Origin: Halococcus salsus
Lineage (GTDB): Archaea > Halobacteriota > Halobacteria > Halobacteriales > Halococcaceae
Length of the DNA: 64,000 nucleotides
Assembly: GCF_009900715.1 (NCBI RefSeq)
Contig: NZ_JAAAJC010000003.1
Location: forward strand, 248,001 to 312,000
Direction of reading: 5' to 3'
Shown here: piece after piece, positions 56,526 through 64,000 of the stretch
Position numbering within the stretch: the stretch's first letter is position 1
Layout of the letters: each line of letters starts with the position of its first letter
Made by a program: the position numbers and the translations under genes
Notes under the pieces: generated by a model
Seen by the model: only the letters and a program-made list of their open reading frames with translations
What the model was told of the DNA's origin: nothing
Database searches by the model: none

Positions 56526-57992
56526 TTAGAGATAGCCGAGGTCTTCGAGGCGGTCCTGTGCCGCGTCGGTCATCGACACCGACCCCGAGGCGTCGCTGTG
56601 CTCGAACGAATCCAACCAGTCGTCGAGAACGGTTTCGAGTTCGTCCACCCGGTCGGGAGTCTCGGCGGCGAGGTCGGTCGATTCCTCCGGGTCGGCATCG
56701 ACCGCGTAGCGTTCTCGGCTGCCGTCCGACCCGCGGATCAGTTTGTCGTCGGCGGTCCGAACCGCTCGGAGCGACCGGTCGAACGGGAACCCGTCGGGCA
56801 GGGGACCGACCTGCTCGCGGAGCGCGTCCATCGAGGGTTGTGGGGCCATGTACTCGGCGATGGCGTGGGTTCGAGGCTCGGTGGTCGTGGCTGGGTGGAA
56901 CGACCGACCCTGGATGGACTCGCGCATCGCTGGTGCGTCGATGTCGGCCGCGTCGAGCAGCGTCGGCGCGAGGTCGGTGAGCTGGACGAGGTCGTCGACC
57001 GTCCCACCGCCGTCGAACGCGCCACCGGCCACGACGAGCGGGACGTGGAGGAGGCTGTCGTAGAGGCAGTACTGGTGGTCCATCAGGTCGTGATCGCCGA
57101 CGTTCTCACCGTGGTCGCCCGTCACCACGAGGATCGTGTCCTCCCACTCGCCGGTGGCTTCGAGATGGCCACGGAGGTCGCCGATACGACGGTCGAGGTA
57201 AGCTATCTCGGCGTTGTAGAGCCCGTGGAGGACCTCGAACTCCGCCTCGGTGTGCGATTCGTGACCCGTGATGTAGGCCCACGCGTCCTGCGAGACCGTC
57301 ATCGCCTCGTCGTAGGTCACGCCGTTCGGGAGGTACTGTTCGGCGAGGGCACGTGGCGGGCGATATTCGAGGTGGGGTTCGAGGTAGTTGACGAACGTGA
57401 AGAACGGTCTTTCCGTAGTGCGGTCGGCGAGCCAGCCCCGAAGCCACTCGTTGGTTCGCCTCGCGCCATCGTCGGTTCGTTTCCTGAAGAACTGGCCGTA
57501 GACCGCGTTCGCGGCGTTGATGGCCGGATTACCGTCGAGCAGCCGTGCGGCGAGCGCTCGAACCATCTCCTTCCCGCGTTTCGTTCGTGCCACCTCGCCG
57601 AGGTCGGTGTCGGTCTGGACGTACTGCCAGGTCTTGTAGAGCGTTTCGAACCCGCGCGCGAACCCGAACTCCTCCGAGATCCAGGTGTTGTTCGAGACGG
57701 CCACCGTCTCGTAACCGTTCGATTGAAAGGCCTCGGCGAGCGTCGGAAGGTCGTCGTCGAGGTGTTTGTGTCCCGCGTGTGCGCCGTGTTTCGAGGAGTA
57801 GGTCCCGGTGAACAGCCCGGCGTGGGAGGGCAGCGTCCACGGCGCGCTGGCGAACGCGTTGGTGTACTCGGTGCCCTCGCTCGCGAGGCGGTCGATGGCC
57901 GGAAGCCGTGTCTCACGGTGCGCGGACCGGACGACGTCCCGTGCGCGCGCGGTGTCCATCACGACGAGCACGACGTTGGGGCGGGAGACCAT
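56526..57992 (-). CDS. Sulfatase-like (alkaline-phosphatase superfamily) protein with altered nucleophile site
   Basis: 488 residues. Opening VVLVVMDTARARDVVRSA carries the first metal Asp (near 12). Later VTGDHGENVGDHDLMDHQYC carries metal Asp and His, and PLVVAGG follows. Where sulfatases have C/S-x-P-x-R for formylglycine, the sequence reads SAPWTLPSHAGLFTG: the aligned residue is Thr and the Arg is His. So a formylglycine sulfatase is unlikely; a Thr-nucleophile transferase or phosphatase of the same superfamily is more likely. Its place among glycosyltransferases suggests modification of surface glycans. No signal peptide or membrane helix is visible. Confidence 0.82.
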   Translation of the reverse strand: MVSRPNVVLVVMDTARARDVVRSAHRETRLPAIDRLASEGTEYTNAFASAPWTLPSHAGLFTGTYSSKHGAHAGHKHLDDDLPTLAEAFQSNGYETVAVSNNTWISEEFGFARGFETLYKTWQYVQTDTDLGEVARTKRGKEMVRALAARLLDGNPAINAANAVYGQFFRKRTDDGARRTNEWLRGWLADRTTERPFFTFVNYLEPHLEYRPPRALAEQYLPNGVTYDEAMTVSQDAWAYITGHESHTEAEFEVLHGLYNAEIAYLDRRIGDLRGHLEATGEWEDTILVVTGDHGENVGDHDLMDHQYCLYDSLLHVPLVVAGGAFDGGGTVDDLVQLTDLAPTLLDAADIDAPAMRESIQGRSFHPATTTEPRTHAIAEYMAPQPSMDALREQVGPLPDGFPFDRSLRAVRTADDKLIRGSDGSRERYAVDADPEESTDLAAETPDRVDELETVLDDWLDSFEHSDASGSVSMTDAAQDRLEDLGYL

Positions 57993-58036
57993 CGATCGGA
58001 TAGAACAAAGCGGGACGCGCCGGCCTAAATAGATTT

Positions 58037-59182
58037 TCAGTCGCGCCGAACCTCACTCGGTTCCGGGGTGATGCCACACAGTTCCCGGTAGAGCTCGATG
58101 TACGAGGTGGTCGTAGTCCGGATGTCGAATTCGGTCGCCGCACGTTCGTAGCCGTTCTCCCCGAACGGTTCGTCCGTCCGCAGGGCTTCGACGACCGCCT
58201 CGGCGAGGCGCTTGGGGTCGTTCGGCGGTACCAGTAGACCGGTCCGGCCGTGGTCGACGACCTCCGGGATCCCCTGTACGTCGGTCGCCACGACTGGCAG
58301 TTTCGCTGCCATCGCCTCCAGGAGCACGATACCGAACGATTCCCGGACCGACGAGAGCACGAACGCGTCCGAGAGCCGGTAGTAGGGGTGGATCGGCGAT
58401 CCACGACCGGTGACGTGGACGGTTCCGTCGAGGCCGTGTTTCCGAACCGCATCGCGGAGGTCGTCCTCCAGTTCGCCCCAGCCGACGATGAGCAACTGAG
58501 CGTCGGGGACGGTATCGACGACGTGAGGCATGGCTTCGATGAGCGTGTGCTGTGATTTCCCCGCGAAATACCGCCCGACGTTCAACAGAATCGGGCCATC
58601 ACCGAGGTCCCACTTCCGTCGGAGAGGATCTGTCTCGGCCGCCCGGACGGTCGCGCCGAACGCCGCCGTGTCGAGGCCGTTGTAGATCGTACACCACTGT
58701 CGTGTCTGTCCCGGTTCGTACGCACGGGCCGCACCCGTGAACAGTCGCTCGACGGCTTTCGAGACGGCGACCGTACGCGAATCGAGCGGTCGTGTGAGCC
58801 GTTCGAGGAAGCGCGTGACCGGGTGGTAGTTGTTCGGAGCGCTGTGCTGGGTACTCACGACGGCGTCGAGACCGCCGAGTCGCCCGAGCACACGACCCAC
58901 CGTCTGGGAGTACGGGAGGTGGGCGTGGAGCACGTCGAACTCCTCGCGTCGGAAGAACCGGGCCATCCGAGCGAGCGCGCGCGGGTCGAACTTGAACTCG
59001 GCACCGAAATCCACGACCCGCGCCCCGGCGGTTTCGAACGCCGGAACCAGCGTATCGTCGCCTTCGATGAAACAGACCGTGTACTCGACATCAGCCGCTG
59101 AATCGGTGTGCCGCACGATATCGAGCAGTAGCGTCGGCGCGCCGCCAGGAGCGAGCTGGTTGATCAGAAAACAGACGTTCAT
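58037..59182 (-). CDS. Glycosyltransferase family 4
   Basis: 381 residues. MNVCFLINQLAPGGAPTLLL (glycine loop), HAHLPYSQTVGRVLGRLGGL in the N-domain; ILLNVGRYFAGKSQHTLIEA and LLIVGWGELEDDLRD in the C-domain, with DAFVLSSVRESFGIVLLEAM supplying the E-x7-E motif (near 285). It would transfer a sugar from a nucleotide donor to a surface glycan. It lies 44 bases before the sulfatase-like gene on the same strand, probably one operon. Confidence 0.9.
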   Translation of the reverse strand: MNVCFLINQLAPGGAPTLLLDIVRHTDSAADVEYTVCFIEGDDTLVPAFETAGARVVDFGAEFKFDPRALARMARFFRREEFDVLHAHLPYSQTVGRVLGRLGGLDAVVSTQHSAPNNYHPVTRFLERLTRPLDSRTVAVSKAVERLFTGAARAYEPGQTRQWCTIYNGLDTAAFGATVRAAETDPLRRKWDLGDGPILLNVGRYFAGKSQHTLIEAMPHVVDTVPDAQLLIVGWGELEDDLRDAVRKHGLDGTVHVTGRGSPIHPYYRLSDAFVLSSVRESFGIVLLEAMAAKLPVVATDVQGIPEVVDHGRTGLLVPPNDPKRLAEAVVEALRTDEPFGENGYERAATEFDIRTTTTSYIELYRELCGITPEPSEVRRD

Positions 59183-59391
59183 TGGAGTCTATGCAACCGG
59201 AGGACGAGTGCAGCGGCTGAAAAACCATTCGATGAGACCGGTGTTTTTGGATCCGGGAGCCGGTTCGGTTGGATAGACGAGCGACCAGCCAGAGGGATTT
59301 AGCCGTCCATAGAAACCAAGAAGTACCCCAAGTCAATGACCGCGGACCAACACCGACGAATCTATTGGACTCGTCGTAGTTTCTTCACACG

Positions 59392-60630
59392 ATGGATCGC
59401 AGCGCCGCACTCGATGTGATACTTCTCCTCTGTCTTTTGGCCGCTGTTCTGTCGGCCGCGACGCCGGTTCCCCAACGAATCGGATACCTCCTCGCGACCG
59501 GCACGTACGCCGTGGTCCTCGCGATCTCGTTCGTTCGAGGGAGACTCGCCGTTCGGTTCGACCGGGTCGTGCTCGTCCCGGTCGTTGCTCTCTGGGCGGT
59601 CTTCCTCGTCGAATACTGGCTTCATCCGGATGGCACCACGCTTCGGACCGGCACGTACATCGTGTTCTCGGCGCTGAACCTGTTCGTCGTCCCCGCAACG
59701 TTCCCACGCGAGGCGTTCATCGACGCACTCGCGGTGGTTTCGGCGGTAGTCGCTGGGATCGCGTTGCCGCTCGTCTGGTTCGACGTGATGTACAACGGCG
59801 GTCTGCTTGGGGTGTGGCATAGCTCCAAGTATCTCGATTCGGTTCTCACGAACCCCAACAAACTCTCGGCGTTGTCGGCGTTCGGGTTCGTCGCGATGTT
59901 CGGCGTTGCCCGCTCAAGGCGTCGAAAGTGGGTGGCGGTCGTCGGCGGGGGTTGCTGCCTCGTCGGGCTCGCGGTCTCACAAGGTCGGGCTGCGGCCCTC
60001 GGTGTGGTCGGTGCGGTCGTACTCCTCGGCGTGTATCGATTGTTTGGAACGCGCGCGGTCGTTGGCGTGACCGTCATCGGCATCGCAGGCGCTGCCGTGC
60101 TGTTTCGACTCGCGCTGGGACCGATCGGCGGGATCGAGGCCACACGGAGTGTGGGTGAGGCGTTCAACACCCGTGGTGGACTGTGGAGCGCGGCAATCCG
60201 GGCGATACTCGACCGGCCGGCGCTCGGATACGGGTTGGTCGACGATGGCCCGATCCTCGCTGCCCATGGGGGACCGACACCCGCCGGGAACGTGTACAGC
60301 GTACACAACAGCTACCTCCGGATGTTCCTGATGACCGGGGTCATCGGGGGTGTCCTGTACCTTCTCGTCTGTCTCGCTGCTCTCGTGCGGTCCTTGGAGG
60401 CGATGGCTCGCAGTACGGCTCTCGACACCGCACACGTGTTTCTCCCGCTGCTCGGGGTCGTCCTCGTCATCGAACTGTTCGGCAACTCCCCGATATTCGG
60501 TCTGAGCTTCGTTTCGGTCTACGGCGCGCTCGTCTTCGGGTATAGCCAGCAGGGGAAACGCCTCCCCTTGCGTGCAGAACGGGTCACCACGTGGATAAGC
60601 GAACGAACACGCGACGAGGAGACCGGTTAG
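59392..60630 (+). CDS. O-antigen ligase/polymerase-like membrane protein
   Basis: 412 residues, about 11 hydrophobic helices. The Wzy_C-like core comes late: IRAILDRPALGYGLVDDGPI with a following VHNSYLRMFLMTGVIGGVLY segment, the usual large loop carrying H-N-x-x-L. Such proteins join glycan units on a lipid or polymerise them outside the membrane. Context with GT4 enzymes fits surface polysaccharide or S-layer glycan assembly. A 9-bp inverted repeat follows 7 bases after the stop. Confidence 0.82.
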   Translation: MDRSAALDVILLLCLLAAVLSAATPVPQRIGYLLATGTYAVVLAISFVRGRLAVRFDRVVLVPVVALWAVFLVEYWLHPDGTTLRTGTYIVFSALNLFVVPATFPREAFIDALAVVSAVVAGIALPLVWFDVMYNGGLLGVWHSSKYLDSVLTNPNKLSALSAFGFVAMFGVARSRRRKWVAVVGGGCCLVGLAVSQGRAAALGVVGAVVLLGVYRLFGTRAVVGVTVIGIAGAAVLFRLALGPIGGIEATRSVGEAFNTRGGLWSAAIRAILDRPALGYGLVDDGPILAAHGGPTPAGNVYSVHNSYLRMFLMTGVIGGVLYLLVCLAALVRSLEAMARSTALDTAHVFLPLLGVVLVIELFGNSPIFGLSFVSVYGALVFGYSQQGKRLPLRAERVTTWISERTRDEETG

Positions 60631-60636
60631 TGTATT

Positions 60637-60667
60637 TTCACGGGACCGGGGGAACGGTTCCCGTGAA
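60637..60667. repeat. Inverted repeat TTCACGGGA-N13-TCCCGTGAA after the ligase-like gene
   Basis: Nine of nine paired bases around a 13-base G-rich spacer. It follows the membrane protein stop by 6 bases and could be a transcription terminator or an end of a degraded element. Confidence 0.6.
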
Positions 60668-60670
60668 GCT

Positions 60671-60867
60671 CGCTGCTTCGGAGGTGTCCCGTCCTGCGGA
60701 CTCAAGGACGAACTCGTGGCGGTAGCGTGGCTGATCCACGAGAACGGCCCGTGGCGCGAGGTCACCGCGAGTGACGAATCGACGATCGACACCCCAAAGG
60801 CCGGGTCGGTTCACCCAACGAGTATGAGTCGACCGGATTCACGGGCCATCGTTCGGGCAGATCGACC
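60671..60867 (+). other. Spacer with a possible gene remnant
   Basis: One plus-strand frame (about 60680-60867, no start codon) reads through GLKDELVAVAWLIHENGPWR and EVTASDESTIDTPKAGSVHP, which looks more protein-like than random haloarchaeal spacer. No family is recognised. It could be the remains of a truncated gene. It ends near the start of the next glycosyltransferase. Confidence 0.25.
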
Positions 60868-62118
60868 ATGAACACTGCGTTCGTCCACCCGAGCTACCCG
60901 CGTGGCGAGGGAACCGGGGCCGCCCACAGCGCCTCCCGGATCGTCACCGGGCTGGTCGAGCGTGGTCACGACGTCACCGTCTACTGTACCGAACGACCGC
61001 CGTCGGGGCTCGACGTCCCCGACGGAATGGAACTCGTTTCCCTCGACCTCTCCGGCTATCCGTACCATTCGGGCCACCAGCTGAACCGCGCGCTCCGCGA
61101 CCGGATGGAGGAGTTCGACACCTACGACCTCACCCACAGCTACCTCATGGGAGCGATCCCGGCGATGGGGGATATCGCGACCGAGACGTCGAGCGCGACG
61201 GTGGTCACCCTCAACGCCTACGGCGGGGTCTGCCCGAAGAACGACCTCCGCTATCTCGACCGGGAGCCGTGTACCAGCAACGGTCTCGCGAAGTGTACGG
61301 TGTGCTCGCTCGCCACCAGCCCCGGCCACGACGAGTTCGGCACCGCCTACCGCGCGGTGAGCCGGCTGGGCGACCTGAAACTGGTCCGCGAGGGCGAGCG
61401 CAAGAGCCACGACATCGACGGCTACCACGCCCTCTCCCCCCACGTCGAGTCGACCTACGCCGACTTCGGCTTCCCCGAGGAGCGGATCACGACGATACCG
61501 AACGTCCTCGACGAACGGTTCTGCCGCCCGCACGGGAGCGACTTCGAGCCCCCCTACGACCTCCTCTACGTGGGATCACTCGACGAGCACAAGGGGGTCG
61601 ACCAGCTCGTCCCGATCCTCGCCCGCCTGAATCGCCGGTCGGCGGACGCGTTCCGGTTGACGGTCGTCGGGGACGGTGGGCTCCGCTCCGAGCTCGAAGC
61701 CCAGACGCGATCCCACGGACTGGAATCGGCCGTCACGTTCGCCGGCCGAGTCCCGAACGACGACCTCCCCGAAACCTACGCCGCCCACGACGTCTTTTGC
61801 TATCCGGGGCGGTGGGACGAACCGTTCGGACGGGTCTTCCTCGAAGCCCTCGCGACCGGCACCCCGACCGTCGCCAGCGACGTCGGGAGCGTCGGCGACA
61901 TCGTCGGCGACGGCGGCCGAATCACCGATGGAACGCCGGATGGGTTCGTCGACGCGATACTGGACCTCGTCCGCGCTGGCGAGCTTCGGACCGTCTCCGA
62001 GGCCGCGAGGGAGAAGGTCGAGGAGTACCGGGCCGAGACGGTCGTACCGCGGTTCGTGGCGCTCTACGAACGGTCGATCGACGGGTCGGGTCAGGACCCG
62101 ACGTCGACGACCTCGTAG
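60868..62118 (+). CDS. Glycosyltransferase family 4
   Basis: 416 residues. N-domain: FVHPSYPRGEGTGAAHSASR glycine loop; a Cys-rich piece RYLDREPCTSNGLAKCTVCS (near 130-150) is typical of GT4 enzymes that bind a metal or cofactor through cysteines. C-domain: YDLLYVGSLDEHKGVDQLVP and LTVVGDGGLRSELEAQ, then YPGRWDEPFGRVFLEALATG with the E-x7-E motif (near 315). The 3' end overlaps the convergent regulator gene by 28 bases. It may have joined the cluster separately, as it lies beyond a 237-base gap. Confidence 0.9.
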   Translation: MNTAFVHPSYPRGEGTGAAHSASRIVTGLVERGHDVTVYCTERPPSGLDVPDGMELVSLDLSGYPYHSGHQLNRALRDRMEEFDTYDLTHSYLMGAIPAMGDIATETSSATVVTLNAYGGVCPKNDLRYLDREPCTSNGLAKCTVCSLATSPGHDEFGTAYRAVSRLGDLKLVREGERKSHDIDGYHALSPHVESTYADFGFPEERITTIPNVLDERFCRPHGSDFEPPYDLLYVGSLDEHKGVDQLVPILARLNRRSADAFRLTVVGDGGLRSELEAQTRSHGLESAVTFAGRVPNDDLPETYAAHDVFCYPGRWDEPFGRVFLEALATGTPTVASDVGSVGDIVGDGGRITDGTPDGFVDAILDLVRAGELRTVSEAAREKVEEYRAETVVPRFVALYERSIDGSGQDPTSTTS

Positions 62119-62903
62119 CCGATGCCGCCCTGACGGAGCTCGTCGGTGTGGGCCGAGAGCAGGTCCGCCGTCGCGAGCACCAGCACGTCGAGCCCCTTCG
62201 TGGCCGCCTCGCGAACCGCGGGCGCGGTGGCGAACCGGATGTCGACGTCGACCCCCGCCGCACGAGCGGTCGCGAGGGCCTCGGTACCGGCGGTCGCCAC
62301 GAGGTCGTGGTCCTCGGCGAGGTCGGTCACGGTCGTCGGGTCGACCGCCGAACTGCCGCCGCGCTGGACGCCGGGGACCGAGACCGCGGTCACCGACCCG
62401 ACCTCGTGTTCGACGAGCCCCTCGAACTCCGTGACACCGACGTCCTGGCCGGGCTCGGCGTCGGTGATGGCGACCGCGGTGGCGCTCCCGGCCTCGCCCG
62501 CCGTCGCCGACAGCACCCCGTCACGCATCGCGAGCGAGACCGTCTCGTCCGCGGCGATCTCGGTGGTTGCGACCGCGGTCTCGACCTCGACGCGACCGAC
62601 GACGTCCTCGGTGACGTGCCGGATGAACCCCCGGAGGTCGTCGGTCTGGCTCAGGAGCCAGTCGACGCCCTCCTTCGTGACCTCGTACCGGCCGCGACCG
62701 TGCTTCGCGACGTAGCCCTCCTCGGCGAGCCCCCCGAGGTACTCGCTCACGGCCTGAGCGGTGACGCCGATGGCGTCGGCGATCTCGCGCTGGCTCACCG
62801 CGGGCTGGCGGTCGGCGACCTCGACCAGGATCTGATAGCGCGTGGCGTTTCGCTTGCTCTCGAGAACGCCCGCACGACTGGCCTCGTCCGCGTTCGTCGG
62901 CAT
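62091..62903 (-). CDS. Winged-helix (MarR/TrmB-like) transcriptional regulator with C-terminal sensor domain
   Basis: 270 residues. LVEVADRQPAVSQREIADAI then GVTAQAVSEYLGGLAEEGYV and KHGRGRYEVTKEGVDWLL form the winged helix (about 25-90). The rest is a large alpha/beta domain with Val/Ala-rich strands (ALATARAAGVDVDIRFATAP) and no Cys; it may bind a small effector. It is the type of two-part regulator common in haloarchaea. Target unknown; it is divergent from the Hsp20 gene. Confidence 0.78.
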   Translation of the reverse strand: MPTNADEASRAGVLESKRNATRYQILVEVADRQPAVSQREIADAIGVTAQAVSEYLGGLAEEGYVAKHGRGRYEVTKEGVDWLLSQTDDLRGFIRHVTEDVVGRVEVETAVATTEIAADETVSLAMRDGVLSATAGEAGSATAVAITDAEPGQDVGVTEFEGLVEHEVGSVTAVSVPGVQRGGSSAVDPTTVTDLAEDHDLVATAGTEALATARAAGVDVDIRFATAPAVREAATKGLDVLVLATADLLSAHTDELRQGGIGYEVVDVGS

Positions 62904-63022
62904 ACCTGCCCCTCGACACCCATCCAGCAAGTAGTTTGGCGTCCACCGACCGGCACCCACCGGCCACTGGAAGACACCACGCGCCGCCGAAGCGGCCGAT
63001 TGCTACCACACATCTCAGCCAT

Positions 63023-63047
63023 TTTATATAGTCAGAAGTCGTATATA
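63023..63047 (+). promoter_or_regulatory. Hsp20 promoter (TATA boxes)
   Basis: TTTATATA at 63023-63030 lies 37 bases upstream of the ATG, giving a leader of about 10 bases. A second TATA-like GTATATA follows at 63041-63047. This strong AT signal suits a stress-inducible gene. Confidence 0.65.
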
Positions 63048-63062
63048 GGGGTGGAGATTCAC

Positions 63063-63527
63063 ATGAGCTACAAAGACACTCCCTTCGAACGCATGGACCG
63101 GATGATGGACGAGATGAACCGCCGCTTCGCCACGATGAACTGGGGTGATTGGCAGGACGCGGACTGGCGAATGCCCGCGCTGGAGAGCGGTTCCGACGGC
63201 CGCTGGGACCACAGCGAGTGGGACACCACCCTGAACGTCGAGCGCGATGCGGAGGGGTTCACGGTGCTCGCCGACACCCCCGGCTTCGAACGCGACGAAC
63301 TCGACGTCCGGTTCCACGACGGGACCCTCCACATCGACGGCGCGCACGAAGACGACCACGAGGGCTTCCACAGCCGCCGGTTCAGCCGCGAGGTCAGCCT
63401 CGACGGCGACGTCCTCGAAGACGAGATCACCGCCCACTACCGCAACGGGATGCTCGAAATCCGGGTGCCCACCGAGGACACGCCCGAGGTCATCGACGAG
63501 GGCCGTCGGATCGAGATCGAGGACTGA
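63063..63527 (+). CDS. Hsp20/alpha-crystallin family small heat-shock protein
   Basis: 154 residues. The N-terminal arm is Met/Trp-rich (ERMDRMMDEMNRRFATMNWG), and the alpha-crystallin domain runs from about residue 55 (TTLNVERDAEGFTVLADTPG) to GMLEIRVPTEDTPEVID, with the G-x-L-type motif GMLEI near 139. It forms oligomers that bind unfolding proteins. The strong TATA box suggests heat induction. A T-rich tract CTCTTTTTCTTAT after the stop (63539-63551) is a likely terminator. Confidence 0.93.
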   Translation: MSYKDTPFERMDRMMDEMNRRFATMNWGDWQDADWRMPALESGSDGRWDHSEWDTTLNVERDAEGFTVLADTPGFERDELDVRFHDGTLHIDGAHEDDHEGFHSRRFSREVSLDGDVLEDEITAHYRNGMLEIRVPTEDTPEVIDEGRRIEIED

Positions 63528-63751
63528 GCCTCGAATACTCTTTTTCTTATACTTTCAGGATCTGTTCTGAACACTGTTATTTTAGGACGGAACGAGCGTG
63601 TGAGCGGAGACGGCAAGTGCGTTTACGGATCCGTCGTGTCTCTGACGGCACCGCTTTGTCGGTGTTTCGTATATCGACAGTCGATTTACGGGACGATGGA
63701 TCTACCGACGGTGCGTTTTCGGAGGTCGGGCGAAAGCTGGAGCCTCCGTCC
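63528..63751. other. 224-base spacer between convergent genes
   Basis: It begins with the Hsp20 terminator-like T tract near 63539-63551. The rest shows no gene, repeat or promoter that can be supported. Confidence 0.5.
63539..63551 (+). terminator. T-rich terminator after Hsp20
   Basis: CTCTTTTTCTTAT, 12 bases after the stop codon. Archaeal RNA polymerase stops at such T runs. Confidence 0.5.
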
Positions 63752-64000
63752 TTAGGAGACCGGGTCGGTGAGTCCGGCCGCCTCGAACGCTTCCTCGCGC
63801 TCGATACACGCCGGACACTCCCCACAGGGCTCTCCGTCCACGTCGTTGTAGCAACTGAAGGTGAGTTCCCAGTCGACCCCGAGACGTTCACCGAGGTGGA
63901 GGACGTCCGCTTTCGAGCGGTCGATGATCGGCGTCCGGATCCGGATCGAGTGCTGGTCGGTCGAGCGGTCGACCGCGCTCTGGGCGGCCTCGATGAAGCT
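63752..64000 (-). CDS. queC: 7-cyano-7-deazaguanine synthase QueC, 5' end outside window
   Basis: The last 82 residues of the gene are visible; it begins beyond base 64000. The C-terminal QueC zinc site appears as FSCYNDVDGEPCGECPACIE, giving the four cysteines (C, C-x-x-C-x-x-C), and IRIRTPIIDRSKADVLHLGE precedes it. The enzyme makes preQ0 from 7-carboxy-7-deazaguanine, the precursor of archaeosine in tRNA of archaea. The stop is TAA at 63752-63754. Confidence 0.9.
   Translation of the reverse strand, partial: SFIEAAQSAVDRSTDQHSIRIRTPIIDRSKADVLHLGERLGVDWELTFSCYNDVDGEPCGECPACIEREEAFEAAGLTDPVS

Noticed and set aside
63577-63891. Minus-strand frame over the queC end
   Set aside because: The other minus frame encodes the clear QueC zinc motif; this one is Ser/Arg-rich.
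1-64000. CRISPR array, insertion sequence with transposase, provirus or integrase
   Set aside because: No regularly spaced repeats and no transposase, integrase or phage protein motif was found on either strand.

Overview
The window is chromosomal DNA from a halophilic archaeon (class Halobacteria). The signs are very high GC, strongly acidic predicted proteins, short TATA-type promoters about 27 bases upstream of start codons (many transcripts look leaderless), ATGA and GTGA overlaps inside operons, and archaeal families such as HTH_10 regulators, an MTH865-like protein, a HesB/IscA protein and a haloarchaeal fructose PTS. The genus cannot be fixed from the sequence alone. No rRNA, intact tRNA, CRISPR array or complete insertion sequence was seen. 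The left end cuts a substrate-binding protein gene and the right end cuts queC.

Layout. 1-14.8 kb is mostly housekeeping: the end of an iron/cobalamin-type binding protein, an ornithine cyclodeaminase homologue, hydrolases, a methyltransferase, an acetyltransferase, an SDR dehydrogenase, hisD, a HesB/IscA-type Fe-S protein flanked by a near-perfect 58-base inverted repeat, an MBL hydrolase, an Fe-S type photolyase/cryptochrome, a lipid kinase, an MFS exporter and a UspA protein. 14.9-26.2 kb is a carbon-acid catabolism region: an Nramp-like transporter, an LDH2 dehydrogenase, an enolase-superfamily dehydratase, a mannonate dehydratase, a DapA-family lyase, an IclR regulator, a TPP enzyme, a glycerate kinase and an FAH-family hydrolase. 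Several of these genes share a TTATGC promoter box at about -27. Together they could take sugar acids to 2-keto-3-deoxy acids, then to pyruvate and glyceraldehyde or glycerate, and on to phosphoglycerate.

26.5-41.3 kb is a metal, redox and membrane region. It has a CopZ-like chaperone; a five-gene operon (PadR regulator, membrane protein, cytosolic beta-propeller, membrane protein, voltage-gated K+ channel); an oxidase subunit I with no subunit II beside it; an MFS protein; a permease carrying a YHS/TRASH-type metal-binding insert; and a second operon (DUF389 protein, 410-residue membrane protein, Tat-lipoprotein beta-propeller). The two propellers are clear paralogues in two unlike membrane operons, and this is the most novel-looking arrangement here. 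A DUF2182 protein and a DtxR-type regulator with a perfect TTTAGG-N4-CCTAAA palindrome follow.

41.3-51.2 kb holds a P450 divergent from an HTH_10 regulator, a sodium:solute symporter with a 54-residue partner, and a complete fructose PTS locus (glpR-pfkB, then ptfC-ptfA-ptsH-ptsI-ptfB). An identical 14-base motif lies 66 and 65 bases upstream of glpR and ptfC, a strong candidate operator.

51.3-64 kb holds a fructosamine kinase homologue, an AhpD-like protein, small proteins, a HAD-IIA phosphatase, a surface-glycan cluster (sugar-nucleotide epimerase, three GT4 glycosyltransferases, a sulfatase-like enzyme lacking the Cys/Ser nucleophile, an O-antigen-ligase-like membrane protein), a winged-helix regulator, an Hsp20 with a strong TATA box, and the 3' part of queC.
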